Positions 9,412-17,792 of a stretch of DNA of 34,840 bases are shown here, one piece after another. The position numbers and the translations under genes are program-made. Source of the stretch: Actinomycetes bacterium. GTDB taxonomy: Bacteria > Actinomycetota > Actinomycetes > Jiangellales > Jiangellaceae. The first letter of the stretch is position 1. The number at the start of each line of letters is the position of its first letter. Location of the stretch: the NCBI GenBank assembly GCA_021793295.1, contig JAJYTA010000029.1:1-34840 (forward strand), in the 5' to 3' direction. The notes beneath the pieces are model-generated. The model was not told the origin of the DNA. It did no database searches and worked only from the letters and a program-made list of their open reading frames with translations.

Positions 9412-10493
9412 GCACGATCGCGAACCCGGAGACCACACCGCCGGCCGCCGGTCCGGCCGCCACGCGAGACGCCGTCGACGTCGTCGCCCGCGGTCGCCGG
9501 CGCCGCGGCCGGCGTCGCAACGTCGTCGTCGCCGTACTGGCCGCGCTCCTGGTCGCGACGTTCGCCGTCACGCTCATGGTGGGCCAGACCTTCTACGGCC
9601 CCGGCGAGGTGACGTCGGTGATCCTGGGTGAGCAGGTGTCCGGCGCCTCGTTCACCGTCGGCCGGCTGCGGCTGCCGCGCGCGACGCTGGGGGTGCTGAC
9701 CGGATTGTGTTTCGGGCTGGGCGGCGTCACTTTCCAGACGATGCTGCGCAACCAGCTCGCCAGCCCGGACATCATCGGCATCAGCTCCGGGGCCAGCGCC
9801 GCGGCCGCCTGCGCGATCGTCTTCTGGTCGCTGAGCGGCGCCCAGGTCTCCATGGTCGCGATCGTCGCCGCTCTGGGCGTGGCGCTGCTCATCTACGCCC
9901 TGTCCGTCCGCGGGGGCGCGGCCGGGACGCGACTCATCCTGGTGGGTATCGGGTTGGCCGCGATGCTGGACTCGATCACCGCCTACGTCCTCTCGCGGGC
10001 GGCCGAGTGGGACCTGCAGGAGGCGCTGCGATGGCTCACCGGGAGCCTGAACGGGGCCAGGTGGGCCGACGTGTTGCCGGTGCTGGTCGCGCTCGTCGTC
10101 CTCGGGCCGCTGCTGCTGGCGCGCGGGCGCGGGCTGACGATGATGCAACTCGGCGACGACGCCGCGGCGGCGCTCGGGGTCCGCGTGGAGCGCACCCGCC
10201 TGCTGGTGATCGTCGCCGCGGTGTGCCTCATCGCGTTCGCGACCGCTGCGGCCGGGCCGATCGCGTTCGTCGCCTTTCTCTCCGGGCCGATCGCCGCCCG
10301 CCTGGTGGGGCCCGGATTCTCGCTGCTCTTTCCGGCTGCCCTGGTGGGCGCGGTGCTGGTGCTCGTGGCGGATTTCACCGGTCAGTTCGCTTTCGGATTG
10401 CGCTACCCGGTGGGGGTCGTGACCGGAGTCCTCGGCGCCCCGTACCTGATCTATCTCATCGTCCGTTCCAACCGTGCCGGAGGAACGCTGTGA
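9408..10493 (+). CDS. Iron-siderophore ABC transporter permease (FecCD family), second subunit
   Basis: A 361-residue permease, partner of the preceding subunit. The GTG start at 9408 overlaps the previous stop by GTGA. A basic N-terminus of about 40 residues (RGRRRRGRRR) precedes the first membrane helix. FecCD signatures are RNQLASPDIIGISSGASAA and GPIAFVAFLSGPIAARLVG. The two permeases are clearly different in sequence, as in FepD/FepG heterodimers. Its stop overlaps the ATPase start. Confidence 0.93.
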   Translation: MSTIANPETTPPAAGPAATRDAVDVVARGRRRRGRRRNVVVAVLAALLVATFAVTLMVGQTFYGPGEVTSVILGEQVSGASFTVGRLRLPRATLGVLTGLCFGLGGVTFQTMLRNQLASPDIIGISSGASAAAACAIVFWSLSGAQVSMVAIVAALGVALLIYALSVRGGAAGTRLILVGIGLAAMLDSITAYVLSRAAEWDLQEALRWLTGSLNGARWADVLPVLVALVVLGPLLLARGRGLTMMQLGDDAAAALGVRVERTRLLVIVAAVCLIAFATAAAGPIAFVAFLSGPIAARLVGPGFSLLFPAALVGAVLVLVADFTGQFAFGLRYPVGVVTGVLGAPYLIYLIVRSNRAGGTL

Positions 10494-11341
10494 CCAGCGC
10501 GCACCGCCTGGTGGCCGAGGGGCTCGCCCTCGGCTACAAGGACCGTCTCGTCATCAGCTCGCTCGACCTGCAGGTGCCGCCGGGCCGAGTGACTGCGATC
10601 GTCGGTGCGAATGCCTGCGGAAAATCCACCCTGCTGCGTTCGATGTCACGGCTGCTGGCCCCCCGGGCCGGGCACGTCCTGTTGGACGGCAAACAGGTCC
10701 ACCGCTGCCCGGCCAAAGAGCTCGCACGCACGCTCGGACTGCTGCCGCAGTCGCCGCTGGCGCCCGAGGGGATCACCGTTTCGGACCTCGTCGGCCGCGG
10801 CCGCCACCCGCACCAGGGCGTTTTCTCCCGCTGGAGCCGTGACGACGACGCTGCCGTGGCCGCCGCGCTGGAGGCCACCAACACCCTGGACCTCGCCGAT
10901 CGCCCGGTCGACGAGCTCTCCGGCGGCCAGCGCCAGCGCGTCTGGATCGCCATGGCTCTGGCGCAGCAGACCGACGTCCTCCTGCTGGACGAACCGACCA
11001 CCTTCCTGGACGTCAGCCACCAGGTCGAGGTCCTCGACCTGCTCACCGATCTCAACCGCCACCGCGGCACCACCATCGTCATGGTGTTGCACGACCTCAA
11101 TCTCGCCGCCCGGTATGCCGACCACCTGGTCGCCATGGCCGACGGCGCGATCTACGCGGCGGGCGAGCCGGAGGCCGTGCTCACTGCTGACACGGTGCGC
11201 GCTGTCTTCGGCCTGGACAGCCAGGTCATCGTCGACCCGATCTCCGGCCGGCCCCTCATGCTGCCCATCGGGCGGCATCGCCGGCTGCAACCCCACGCCG
11301 CCCCGTCCGGTCCAGACACCGCCGGGCAGCGTCTCGCCTAG
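10490..11341 (+). CDS. Iron-siderophore ABC transporter ATP-binding protein
   Basis: A 283-residue cytoplasmic ATPase that powers the importer. The GTG start at 10490 overlaps the permease stop and has GGAGG six bases upstream. It shows Walker A GANACGKST (39-47), a Q-loop near LLPQSP, the ABC signature LSGGQRQRVWIA, Walker B VLLLDEPTTFLD and the H-loop in VMVLHDLN. The closest family is FepC/FecE/FhuC. It completes a four-gene uptake operon with no biosynthesis gene alongside, so the siderophore may come from another locus or another organism. The gene ends in a CTAG shared with the stop of the convergent iclR. Confidence 0.95.
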   Translation: MTSAHRLVAEGLALGYKDRLVISSLDLQVPPGRVTAIVGANACGKSTLLRSMSRLLAPRAGHVLLDGKQVHRCPAKELARTLGLLPQSPLAPEGITVSDLVGRGRHPHQGVFSRWSRDDDAAVAAALEATNTLDLADRPVDELSGGQRQRVWIAMALAQQTDVLLLDEPTTFLDVSHQVEVLDLLTDLNRHRGTTIVMVLHDLNLAARYADHLVAMADGAIYAAGEPEAVLTADTVRAVFGLDSQVIVDPISGRPLMLPIGRHRRLQPHAAPSGPDTAGQRLA

Positions 11342-11350
11342 GCGCCCGGC
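11321..11350. terminator. Possible bidirectional terminator over convergent stops
   Basis: GCCGGGC (11321-11327) pairs with GCCCGGC (11344-11350). The 16-base loop contains the palindrome GCCTAGGC, which holds the overlapping stop codons of the ATPase gene and iclR. There is no T-run. The hairpin is modest, so termination is uncertain. Confidence 0.35.
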
Positions 11351-12111
11351 TGCGCCCCGGCCGGAGCCGTGTAGCCGAGTTCCGCGGAGATCGCTTCGGC
11401 GGTGTCGAGCAACAACGGCAGCCTCTCCTCAAGCTGCGCGAGGGTCGCGACGACCTCGATGGCAGTGACCGAGACGGCGGCGACGACCTGCCCGCGGGAG
11501 TCCCTGATCGGGGCGGCCACACATTTCACGTAGGCGTCGTGTTCACCGTCGTCGGTAGCCCAGCCGCGCCGGCGGATTTCGGTGAGCTCGCGTTCGAGCG
11601 AGCCGCGATTGGTGAGCGTCGTGTCCGTGTGCCGCTCGAACGTGACGTGGGCAAGCAGCCGATCGCGCTCCACCCGGGACAGGTAGGCCAAGATGACCTT
11701 GCCGACGGCACTGGCATAGATCGACACCGCTCTCCCGACCCGTGATGGCAGCGTCACGGCGTCGAACGCAGGGCTGTCGACCTTGTCGATGTAGATGATC
11801 TCGTCACCGGTCAATTGCGCCAGGTGCACGGTGTGCCCGGTTTCGCGCCCGAGCTCGCGCAGGTGCGCCGAGGCGAACTGACGCAGGTCCATCGACCCGA
11901 GGGCGAGTTCGGACAGTTCGATGAGCCCACTTCCGACCACGTACGTCCCCGCGCCGGTCTTTCGCACGAACCGGGCTGCCTCGAGCGTCCGCAGGATCCG
12001 AAGCGCCGTCGACTTGTGGACCCCCAGCACCTCCGCCGCCTGCGCGAGGCTCAGCGGTTCTTCCGCGGTCTTCTTGACGAGCTCGATCGCCCGCTGGATC
12101 GTCTGCGACAC
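11338..12111 (-). CDS. IclR family transcriptional regulator
   Basis: A 257-residue DNA-binding regulator, the usual length for the family. The start is GTG 12111 with GGAGG upstream; the frame is open further but crosses the promoter of the divergent operon. The N-terminal winged HTH covers about 1-60 (SLAQAAEVLGVHKSTALRIL), and the C-terminal effector-binding domain includes VGRAVSIYASAVGKVILAYL and the RRRGWATDDGEHD segment typical of IclR. It is divergent from the sugar-acid operon, so it most likely controls that operon and itself in response to an acid-sugar or aromatic-acid metabolite. Its stop overlaps that of the siderophore ATPase gene. Confidence 0.92.
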   Translation of the reverse strand: MSQTIQRAIELVKKTAEEPLSLAQAAEVLGVHKSTALRILRTLEAARFVRKTGAGTYVVGSGLIELSELALGSMDLRQFASAHLRELGRETGHTVHLAQLTGDEIIYIDKVDSPAFDAVTLPSRVGRAVSIYASAVGKVILAYLSRVERDRLLAHVTFERHTDTTLTNRGSLERELTEIRRRGWATDDGEHDAYVKCVAAPIRDSRGQVVAAVSVTAIEVVATLAQLEERLPLLLDTAEAISAELGYTAPAGAQPGA

Positions 12112-12148
12112 GTCCACCTCCGTCGTGCGCTGAACGTGCAGGCGCAGA

Positions 12149-12210
12149 GCGCAACATCCACTTGACAGCGTTGCATATGTTACTACGATCGTTGCACCTT
12201 TAACGTTCAA
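12149..12210. promoter_or_regulatory. Operator region between iclR and the sugar-acid operon
   Basis: Several elements surround the promoter. GCAAC (12151-12155) and GTTGC (12170-12174) are inverted. GTTGCA recurs at 12170-12175 and 12191-12196, 21 bases apart, about two helix turns. Downstream of the -10 lies a CG-centred near-palindrome, TTTAACGTTCAA (12199-12210), of the kind bound by LacI proteins. IclR is the obvious candidate for the GTTGC repeats; the AACGTT element suggests additional LacI control. Confidence 0.4.
12162..12189 (+). promoter_or_regulatory. Sigma70-type promoter of the sugar-acid operon
   Basis: TTGACA at 12162-12167 and TACGAT at 12184-12189 are separated by 16 bases. 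They lie 51 bases before the ATG of the binding-protein gene, which also has GAGGAG six bases upstream. This is an unusually canonical promoter for such high-GC DNA. Confidence 0.55.
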
Positions 12211-12239
12211 CCAAGCCACGACCTCTAGAGGAGCACCCG

Positions 12240-13499
12240 ATGAGGAAACCTCGCGTTCGCCGCGCCACAGTAGCCGCGGCCACCGCCGTCGGTCTTGCCG
12301 CCGCCCTCGCTGCGGGATGCGGCTCGGACTCCGACTCGAGCTCGTCCTCGGACGGCGGCGTCACCACGCTCTCCTTCGCCGCCTCGACCTTCGGCGACCC
12401 GGGCCGCGGCCCGCAGCTGGAGGAGTGGCTCGAGGAGTTCAACGCGAGCCAGGACGAGATCCGAGTCGAGGCGGCGTCGGTTCCCTACCCCACGTTCGGC
12501 CAGACGGTGCTGACCCAGATGGGTGGTGGCGAGGGGCCGGACCTCATCCGCTTCGACATGCCCGAGTTCGAGGCCGCCTCGGAGGCCGGCTTGATCGCGC
12601 CGCTGGACGATCTGATCGACCTCAGCGGATACGAACTGATTGAGCAGCCGGATCAGTTCATGAGCCACGACGGCGTGCGACACGGGGTCATCTTCGAGGC
12701 ATCCAACTATGCGTTGTTCTACAACGCCGACCTGATGCCGGAACCGCCGGCGACCTATGACGACTTCGTCGCTACGGCAAAGTCACTGACCAACGGTGAC
12801 GTCTTCGGCCTCGCCTTCCGCCAGACCGAGGCGGAAGAAGCCGGCATGTGGCAGGACATCTTCAACTACGTGTACGGCTTCGGCGGCGCCTGGTCCGACG
12901 GGGAGAACCTGACCATCAACGCGCCGGAGAACCTCGAAGGCCTGCAGGCCTACAAGGACCTCTACGACGCCGAGGTCATCCCCCGCGGCGCCGACGCGGC
13001 GACCTTCCGGCGCATGTTCGCCGAAGGCAAGGTCGCCATGGAGCTCAACAACGGCGGGTACGCCACGCACCTGATCGCCGAGAGCCCGGACCTGAATTTC
13101 AACGTCGCCCCGATCCCCTTCCCCGAACGCAGCCAGGGCGCGATCCTCGCCCCCATCGTGATCAACGAGGCCAGCTCCGCCAAGGAAGAGGCGGCCACGT
13201 TCATCGAGTGGGCACTCGAGGAGGAGAACCAGGTGTCGCTGCAGGAGATCCTCGGCGCGAGCAGTGTTGCCACCGCCACCGAGCGCAGTGACGAGTCGCT
13301 TCAGCAGATGCCGTTCCTCACCACCTTCGATGACCTCACGGAGTCCAGCCTTCCGCACACCGTCCTGGGCTTCGAGTCCCAGACGCCGGACATCCGCAAG
13401 GTCGTCATCCAGAACGTCATCGCCGCGCTCCAGGGCCAAGTGGACCTCCAGACCGCGCTGGACAACGCTCAGGACCAGGCGAGCGACCTGGTCGGCTGA
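12240..13499 (+). CDS. Sugar ABC transporter substrate-binding lipoprotein
   Basis: A 419-residue extracellular solute-binding protein of the MalE-like cluster (SBP_bac_1 type). The signal peptide has a basic start and ends in a lipobox-like LAAGC (Cys27), followed by a Ser/Asp-rich linker. The body shows family features: an early alpha/beta lobe, LIRFDMPEFEAASEAGLIAPLDDL, NYALFYNADLM, and FAEGKVAMELNNGGYA. Being first in an operon with an enolase-superfamily dehydratase and an FAH-fold enzyme, it probably binds a sugar acid or an acid-bearing oligosaccharide. The ligand is not readable from sequence. Confidence 0.93.
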   Translation: MRKPRVRRATVAAATAVGLAAALAAGCGSDSDSSSSSDGGVTTLSFAASTFGDPGRGPQLEEWLEEFNASQDEIRVEAASVPYPTFGQTVLTQMGGGEGPDLIRFDMPEFEAASEAGLIAPLDDLIDLSGYELIEQPDQFMSHDGVRHGVIFEASNYALFYNADLMPEPPATYDDFVATAKSLTNGDVFGLAFRQTEAEEAGMWQDIFNYVYGFGGAWSDGENLTINAPENLEGLQAYKDLYDAEVIPRGADAATFRRMFAEGKVAMELNNGGYATHLIAESPDLNFNVAPIPFPERSQGAILAPIVINEASSAKEEAATFIEWALEEENQVSLQEILGASSVATATERSDESLQQMPFLTTFDDLTESSLPHTVLGFESQTPDIRKVVIQNVIAALQGQVDLQTALDNAQDQASDLVG

Positions 13500-13503
13500 C
13501 CCT

Positions 13504-13541
13504 GCCGACGCCGGGGCGAGCCCGCTCGCCCCGGCGTCGGC
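13504..13541 (+). promoter_or_regulatory. Perfect intercistronic hairpin between binding-protein and permease genes
   Basis: GCCGACGCCGGGGCGAGC (13504-13521) is followed by a two-base spacer and its exact reverse complement (13524-13541). That gives an 18-bp perfect stem, nearly all G-C, starting five bases after the upstream stop codon. No T-run follows, and the next gene starts 26 bases later. Known precedents are partial attenuation or 3' protection, which raise binding-protein mRNA over permease mRNA. Confidence 0.75.
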
Positions 13542-13567
13542 CTATCTTGACGAAGGACACCCACTCG

Positions 13568-14509
13568 ATGACCGTGCTCGAGCACACGAGAGCGCCTCAG
13601 ACCGAGGCCGGGCGCCGACGTAGCCCGCTGGGAAGCAGATGGACGCCGTATCTGTTCCTCGCTCCCGCCGCCCTGTTCATCGCCATTTTTCAAGGCGTGC
13701 CACTGGCCCAACAGGTCTTCTTGAGCTTCACGAAGACGTCGCTGCTCAACCCCACCAACAGCACCTGGGTGGGGCTGGAGAACTACGCCCACATCTTCGG
13801 TGACGACGACTTCCGGCGCACCCTGCTGATCACGCTCGTCTACGTCGTGGTGTGCGTCGTGGGATCCGTCGGCTCGGGGCTGCTCGTCGCGCTACTGCTC
13901 AACCGCGGGTTCCGTGGCCGTGGCGTGGCGCGCGCCCTGGTCACCGTGCCCTGGGCGGCTCCGGCGATCGCCGTCGCACTCATCGCCACCTGGATGCTCA
14001 ACCCCCAGTACGGGATCGTGAACCGGTTCCTCGACGCCGTGGGGCTGGGCGTCGCCGGCGGCGCGATCCTCGACAGCCAGACCTACGCCCTGCCTGCGAT
14101 CCTCGTCACGACCACCTGGCAGTTGTTTCCCCTCGCCTCGGTCGTGTTGTTGTCCGCGCTCCAGGGGGTGCCGAAAGACCTGACCGAGGCCGCCACGATG
14201 GACGGCGCGGGCCGATGGTGGACGTTCCGAGCGGTCACCTGGCAGGTCATCAAGCCCACCGTCGGGCTGCTCGCCCTACTCATGACGATCTGGTCGATCC
14301 GTCGATTCGAGCTGATCTGGCTGATGACCAAGGGAGGCCCCGTCGGTTCCACCGAGACGCTCGTCATCGATCTCTACGCCCAGGCATTCGACTCCAAGCA
14401 GCTCGGCACGGCCGCTGCGATCGGGATGGTGGGTGTCGTCATCTCGCTCATCGTCATCGCCGGCAGCAGGTTCGTCGCCCGCGCAGCCGAGAAGGAGAAC
14501 ACCCGATGA
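13568..14509 (+). CDS. Sugar ABC transporter permease, MalF-like
   Basis: A 313-residue membrane permease. ATG 13568 is chosen, with GAAGGA upstream; an in-frame TTG at 13547 is less likely. After a short cytoplasmic N-terminus there are about six hydrophobic helices, beginning with YLFLAPAALFIAIFQGVPLA. The cytoplasmic EAA loop that docks the ATPase is at 207-228 (EAATMDGAGRWWTF). It pairs with the next gene product; the two genes overlap by ATGA. Confidence 0.93.
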   Translation: MTVLEHTRAPQTEAGRRRSPLGSRWTPYLFLAPAALFIAIFQGVPLAQQVFLSFTKTSLLNPTNSTWVGLENYAHIFGDDDFRRTLLITLVYVVVCVVGSVGSGLLVALLLNRGFRGRGVARALVTVPWAAPAIAVALIATWMLNPQYGIVNRFLDAVGLGVAGGAILDSQTYALPAILVTTTWQLFPLASVVLLSALQGVPKDLTEAATMDGAGRWWTFRAVTWQVIKPTVGLLALLMTIWSIRRFELIWLMTKGGPVGSTETLVIDLYAQAFDSKQLGTAAAIGMVGVVISLIVIAGSRFVARAAEKENTR

Positions 14510-15336
14510 GCCGGCTCCGCATCGGACTCACCCTGCGCATCGTGACCGTCCTGTTCGTCATCGGGATCGCGGTCTTCCCGCTGTACTGGATGTTCGTCAC
14601 CGCACTGTCCAGCGACTCCGACCTGTTCGCGGCGGATGCCCGGCTGTTTCCCGACTTCTCCCAGTTCACCGGGTTCGTCGACGCCCTGACCGGAGGCGAT
14701 ACCCTGCGCTGGCTTCGCAACAGCCTGGTGATCGCGGCCGGCACGACAGTGCTGTCGATCGGGCTGGGCATTCCGCTGGGCTACGCGCTCTCGCGGTTCT
14801 CGTTCGTGGGCAAGACCCTGATGACGGTCGCACTGCTGCTGACGCAGATGCTTCCCGAAGCGCTCATGGTCGTGCCGTTGTTCGCGCTGTTCAACCGGTT
14901 CGACCTCCTGGACTCTCTCACCGGACTGATCCTGGCCAACTCGGCGTTCGTGCTGCCGATCGTCGCGCTGATCCTCAAGGGCGCGATCGACGGTGTCCCG
15001 CGTGAGCTCGAAGAGGCCGGGCGAGTCGACGGTGCCCGTCCGTTCACCATGCTGGTTCGCATCAACGTGCCGCTGATCGCTCCGTCGATCGCCGCCGCCG
15101 CGGTCATCGCGTTCTTCCACGCCTGGAACGAGTACGTGTTCGCCGTGACCTTCATCTACGCCCCGCAGATGCAGCCGGCCTCGGTCGGGATCGCGAGCTT
15201 CATCGGCGAGGTGGGCACACCGGTGCAGACGGTGATGGCGGTCGCCTTCATGTTCACGCTACCCGCCGTCGCGTTCTACCTCTTCGCGCAGAAATACGTC
15301 GTCGCCGGCATGACCGCCGGCGCAGTCAAAGGCTGA
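14506..15336 (+). CDS. Sugar ABC transporter permease, MalG-like
   Basis: A 276-residue membrane permease translated from ATG 14506, overlapping the previous stop and preceded by GAAGGAG. It has six predicted helices, with FPLYWMFVTALS early, typical of MalG/CUT1 permeases. The EAA loop is EEAGRVDGA at 169-177. No ATPase gene follows; the importer must borrow one, most likely an MsiK-type shared ATPase known in Streptomyces. Confidence 0.93.
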   Translation: MSRLRIGLTLRIVTVLFVIGIAVFPLYWMFVTALSSDSDLFAADARLFPDFSQFTGFVDALTGGDTLRWLRNSLVIAAGTTVLSIGLGIPLGYALSRFSFVGKTLMTVALLLTQMLPEALMVVPLFALFNRFDLLDSLTGLILANSAFVLPIVALILKGAIDGVPRELEEAGRVDGARPFTMLVRINVPLIAPSIAAAAVIAFFHAWNEYVFAVTFIYAPQMQPASVGIASFIGEVGTPVQTVMAVAFMFTLPAVAFYLFAQKYVVAGMTAGAVKG

Positions 15337-15342
15337 GAACTC

Positions 15343-16524
15343 ATGAAAATCATCGCGGTCGACACCTTCGTCGTCGACTTCTATCGCACCAACCTCGTCA
15401 TCGTCCGCGTCCGCACCGATGAAGGCATCGTCGGGCTCGGCGAGGCCACGCTGGAAGGCAAGGAACGCGCCGTCCAAGGCGCGATCGCCGAGCTCGCCGA
15501 AGCGGTCACCGGTCTCGACCCCACGTGCATCTCCGGCACCATCTACCAGCTGGCCCGCGACTGGTACTGGCGCGGCGGGCCGGTCATCATGACAGCGCTG
15601 AGCGCCTTCGAGATGGCCCTGTGGGACATTTCCGCGCGCGACCTCGGTGTGCCGGTACACCGGCTGCTCGGCGGCGCCACCCGCGACCGGGTGCGGGCCT
15701 ACGCCAACGGCTGGTTCTCCGGCGCCGCCACGCCTGAGGACTACGCGGCCGCCGCCAGAGCCACCGTCGCGACCGGGTTCCGCGGGCTGAAGTGGGACCC
15801 GTTCGAAAACTACGACCTCGTCATCACCTCCCGCCAACTCGACCGCGTGCTGGCCCAGGTGGACGCGGTCCGCTCGGCCGTCGGGCCGGACGTCGAGCTG
15901 TTCATCGAGGGCCACGGGCGCTTCGACGTCCGCCACGCGATCCTGGTCGCGCGGCAACTCGCGCAGTTCGATCCAGTCTGGTTCGAGGAACCGTGCCCGC
16001 CGGACAACCTCGATGCTCTGGTCGACATCCGCCGAGCGTCACCGGTGCCGATAGCCGCGGGCGAGCGGTGGTTCGGCCGGCAGGGGTTCGCGCCCGCTCT
16101 CGCCCGCCAGGCAGTCGACTTCGTCCAGCCCGACGTCACGCATGCCGGCGGCCTGGCCGAGCTGGCCTTCATCTCCACCCTCGCTGCCACCAGTTACGTC
16201 GGCTTCGCGCCACACAACCCGAGCGGCCCGCTGAGCACGGCGGCCACGCTGCAGCTCGGCGCAACGCTGCCCAACTTCCACTATTTGGAGATCATGGCGA
16301 CCGACGTACCCTGGCGTCCGGCGATCACCAACGAACGCCTCACGTTGACCGAGGAAGGCGACATCATCATCCCGACCGGCATCGGGCTCGGCATCGAGCT
16401 GAATCTGGACGAGATCGCCCGCCACCCGTTCACCCCGCACCCGATGCGCCTGTTCGATCATGCGGTCGCCGACATCCGTCCCCACGACGAGCGTTCGTTC
16501 TTCAATCTGGGAGCCGACGAATGA
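15343..16524 (+). CDS. Enolase-superfamily acid-sugar dehydratase (mandelate racemase/muconate lactonizing group)
   Basis: A 393-residue cytoplasmic enzyme, the usual size for acid-sugar dehydratases, starting six bases after the permease stop. The N-terminal capping domain covers about 1-120 and a modified TIM barrel follows. Visible active-site elements are Lys150 in GLKWDPF, Glu189 and His191 in FIEGHGR, the Glu215/Glu216 pair in WFEEPCPPDN, Glu241 in AAGERWFG, Asp264 in FVQPDVTHAGG and His291 in FAPHNPSGP. Three acidic metal ligands plus Lys and His bases fit Mg-dependent beta-elimination of an aldonate to a 2-keto-3-deoxy acid, as in galactonate, gluconate or arabinonate dehydratases. 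The exact substrate is not decided; the coupled ABC importer and FAH-fold enzyme suggest an imported pentonate or hexonate. Confidence 0.88.
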   Translation: MKIIAVDTFVVDFYRTNLVIVRVRTDEGIVGLGEATLEGKERAVQGAIAELAEAVTGLDPTCISGTIYQLARDWYWRGGPVIMTALSAFEMALWDISARDLGVPVHRLLGGATRDRVRAYANGWFSGAATPEDYAAAARATVATGFRGLKWDPFENYDLVITSRQLDRVLAQVDAVRSAVGPDVELFIEGHGRFDVRHAILVARQLAQFDPVWFEEPCPPDNLDALVDIRRASPVPIAAGERWFGRQGFAPALARQAVDFVQPDVTHAGGLAELAFISTLAATSYVGFAPHNPSGPLSTAATLQLGATLPNFHYLEIMATDVPWRPAITNERLTLTEEGDIIIPTGIGLGIELNLDEIARHPFTPHPMRLFDHAVADIRPHDERSFFNLGADE

Positions 16525-17723
16525 GCCAGTCTGCATCCGAGTCCGCCACCGCCTGGTTCGGCACCGCCGCCGACGCACTGCCGCAGGACGCCACCGAGAG
16601 CGTCCTGGTCGGCCGGGTCTGGGACCCGGCCGTGGGAGGGCCGTCACCGGTGCTCGTCCGGGACGGGCAGCTGCTCGATCTCAGCGACCGCTTCGCCACC
16701 GTCCGCGACATCTGCGAGCTGCCCAAGCCTGCAGCCGAGATCGCCGGGCTCGACGGCCGGATCGTGGCGAGCGTCGCCGATGCGCTGGCCAACACCGGCG
16801 CCCCGCAGCGCGACACCACCCGCCCGTGGCTGCTCGCGCCCGTCGACCTGCAGGCTCTGAAGGCCGCCGGGGTGACGTTCGCGGTGTCGATGATCGAACG
16901 CGTCATCGAGGAACGAGCTCGCGGCGACCTCGCCCTCGCCGCGGACATCCGCCGCCGGATGCTCGCCGACATCGGCGACGACTTCCACGACCTCACACCA
17001 GGCTCCGAGCAAGCACAGCGGTTGAAGGACAGCCTGATCTCCGAGGGCGCCTGGAGCCAGTACCTCGAGGTCGGGATCGGCCCCGATGCCGAGATCTTCA
17101 CCAAGGGCCAGGTGCTGTCCGCAGTGGGCACCGCCGTGCCGGTCGGTGTACTCGCGGACTCCACCTGGAACAACCCCGAACCCGAAGTGGCCGCGGTGGT
17201 GAACTCCAGCGGGCAGATCGTGGGAGCGACCCTCGGCAACGACGTGAACCTGCGTGACGTCGAGGGCCGCTCCGCTCTGTTGCTGCCGAAAGCCAAGGAC
17301 AACAACGCCTCCTGTGCACTGGGCCCGTTCATCCGGCTTTTCGACGATCGCTTCGACCTCGACCGGGTGCGCGAACTCGAGGTGCGCCTGGACGTCGAAG
17401 CGGCGGACGGCTTCCACCTCGAAGCGGTCTCGCGGATGTCGCACATCTCGCGTGATCCGCAGGCGCTGGTGGAACAACTGATCGGCCGGCACCACCAGTA
17501 TCCCGATGGCGCGGTGCTCATGCTCGGCACGATGTTCGCGCCCACCGAAGACCGCGACCGGCCCGGGGACGGGTTCACGCATCACGTGGACGACATCGTG
17601 CGGATCAGCTCGCCGGAGCTGGGCACCTTGGTCAACCGTGTCCGCCACGCCGAGGACTGTGAGCCGTGGGACTTCGGCGTGCGCGACTTGATGGGCAACC
17701 TCGCCCAGCGCGGTCTGCTGTGA
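16521..17723 (+). CDS. FAH-family enzyme, probable 2-keto-3-deoxy acid-sugar dehydratase or hydrolase
   Basis: A 400-residue cytoplasmic protein whose ATG overlaps the dehydratase stop (ATGA). It carries a divergent N-terminal part of about 100 residues, then the motif QALKAAGVTFAVSMIERVIE near 111-130, which I associate with FAH relatives found in pentose/acid-sugar clusters. A catalytic FAH-like core follows. Probable metal ligands are Glu191 in GPDAEIF, Glu220/Glu222 in NNPEPEV and Asp241 in GNDVNLRD, with Lys259 in LPKAKDNN. FAH-fold enzymes dehydrate 2-keto-3-deoxyarabinonate or hydrolyse diketo acids; which reaction applies here is inferred only from coupling to the dehydratase. It is the last gene before a strong terminator. 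Confidence 0.82.
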   Translation: MSQSASESATAWFGTAADALPQDATESVLVGRVWDPAVGGPSPVLVRDGQLLDLSDRFATVRDICELPKPAAEIAGLDGRIVASVADALANTGAPQRDTTRPWLLAPVDLQALKAAGVTFAVSMIERVIEERARGDLALAADIRRRMLADIGDDFHDLTPGSEQAQRLKDSLISEGAWSQYLEVGIGPDAEIFTKGQVLSAVGTAVPVGVLADSTWNNPEPEVAAVVNSSGQIVGATLGNDVNLRDVEGRSALLLPKAKDNNASCALGPFIRLFDDRFDLDRVRELEVRLDVEAADGFHLEAVSRMSHISRDPQALVEQLIGRHHQYPDGAVLMLGTMFAPTEDRDRPGDGFTHHVDDIVRISSPELGTLVNRVRHAEDCEPWDFGVRDLMGNLAQRGLL

Positions 17724-17727
17724 ACCG

Positions 17728-17767
17728 GGCGGGGCCGCCGGTCGCTTCGCGGCCGGTGGGCCCCGCC
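17728..17767. terminator. Bidirectional terminator between converging sugar operons
   Basis: GGCGGGGCC (17728-17736) pairs with GGCCCCGCC (17759-17767). Inside, an eight-pair stem CCGGTCGC / GCGGCCGG closes a TTC loop. It begins five bases after the FAH gene stop and ends 22 bases before the lacI stop on the other strand. There is no T-run, as is usual for high-GC actinobacterial terminators. Confidence 0.65.
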
Positions 17768-17792
17768 TCAGCGGCCGGTAGGCCCCGCCTCA
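17749..17792. repeat. 22-bp tandem duplication at the 3' end of lacI
   Basis: Bases 17749-17770 and 17771-17792 are the same 22-mer except for one G/A change. The second copy ends with the stop codon of the LacI gene; the first copy forms one arm of the terminator. This suggests a recent slippage duplication at the gene end. Confidence 0.8.

Noticed and set aside
17749-17792. 22-bp tandem repeat as an integration or transposon scar
   Set aside because: The copies are directly adjacent with nothing inserted between them; slippage duplication is the simpler reading.
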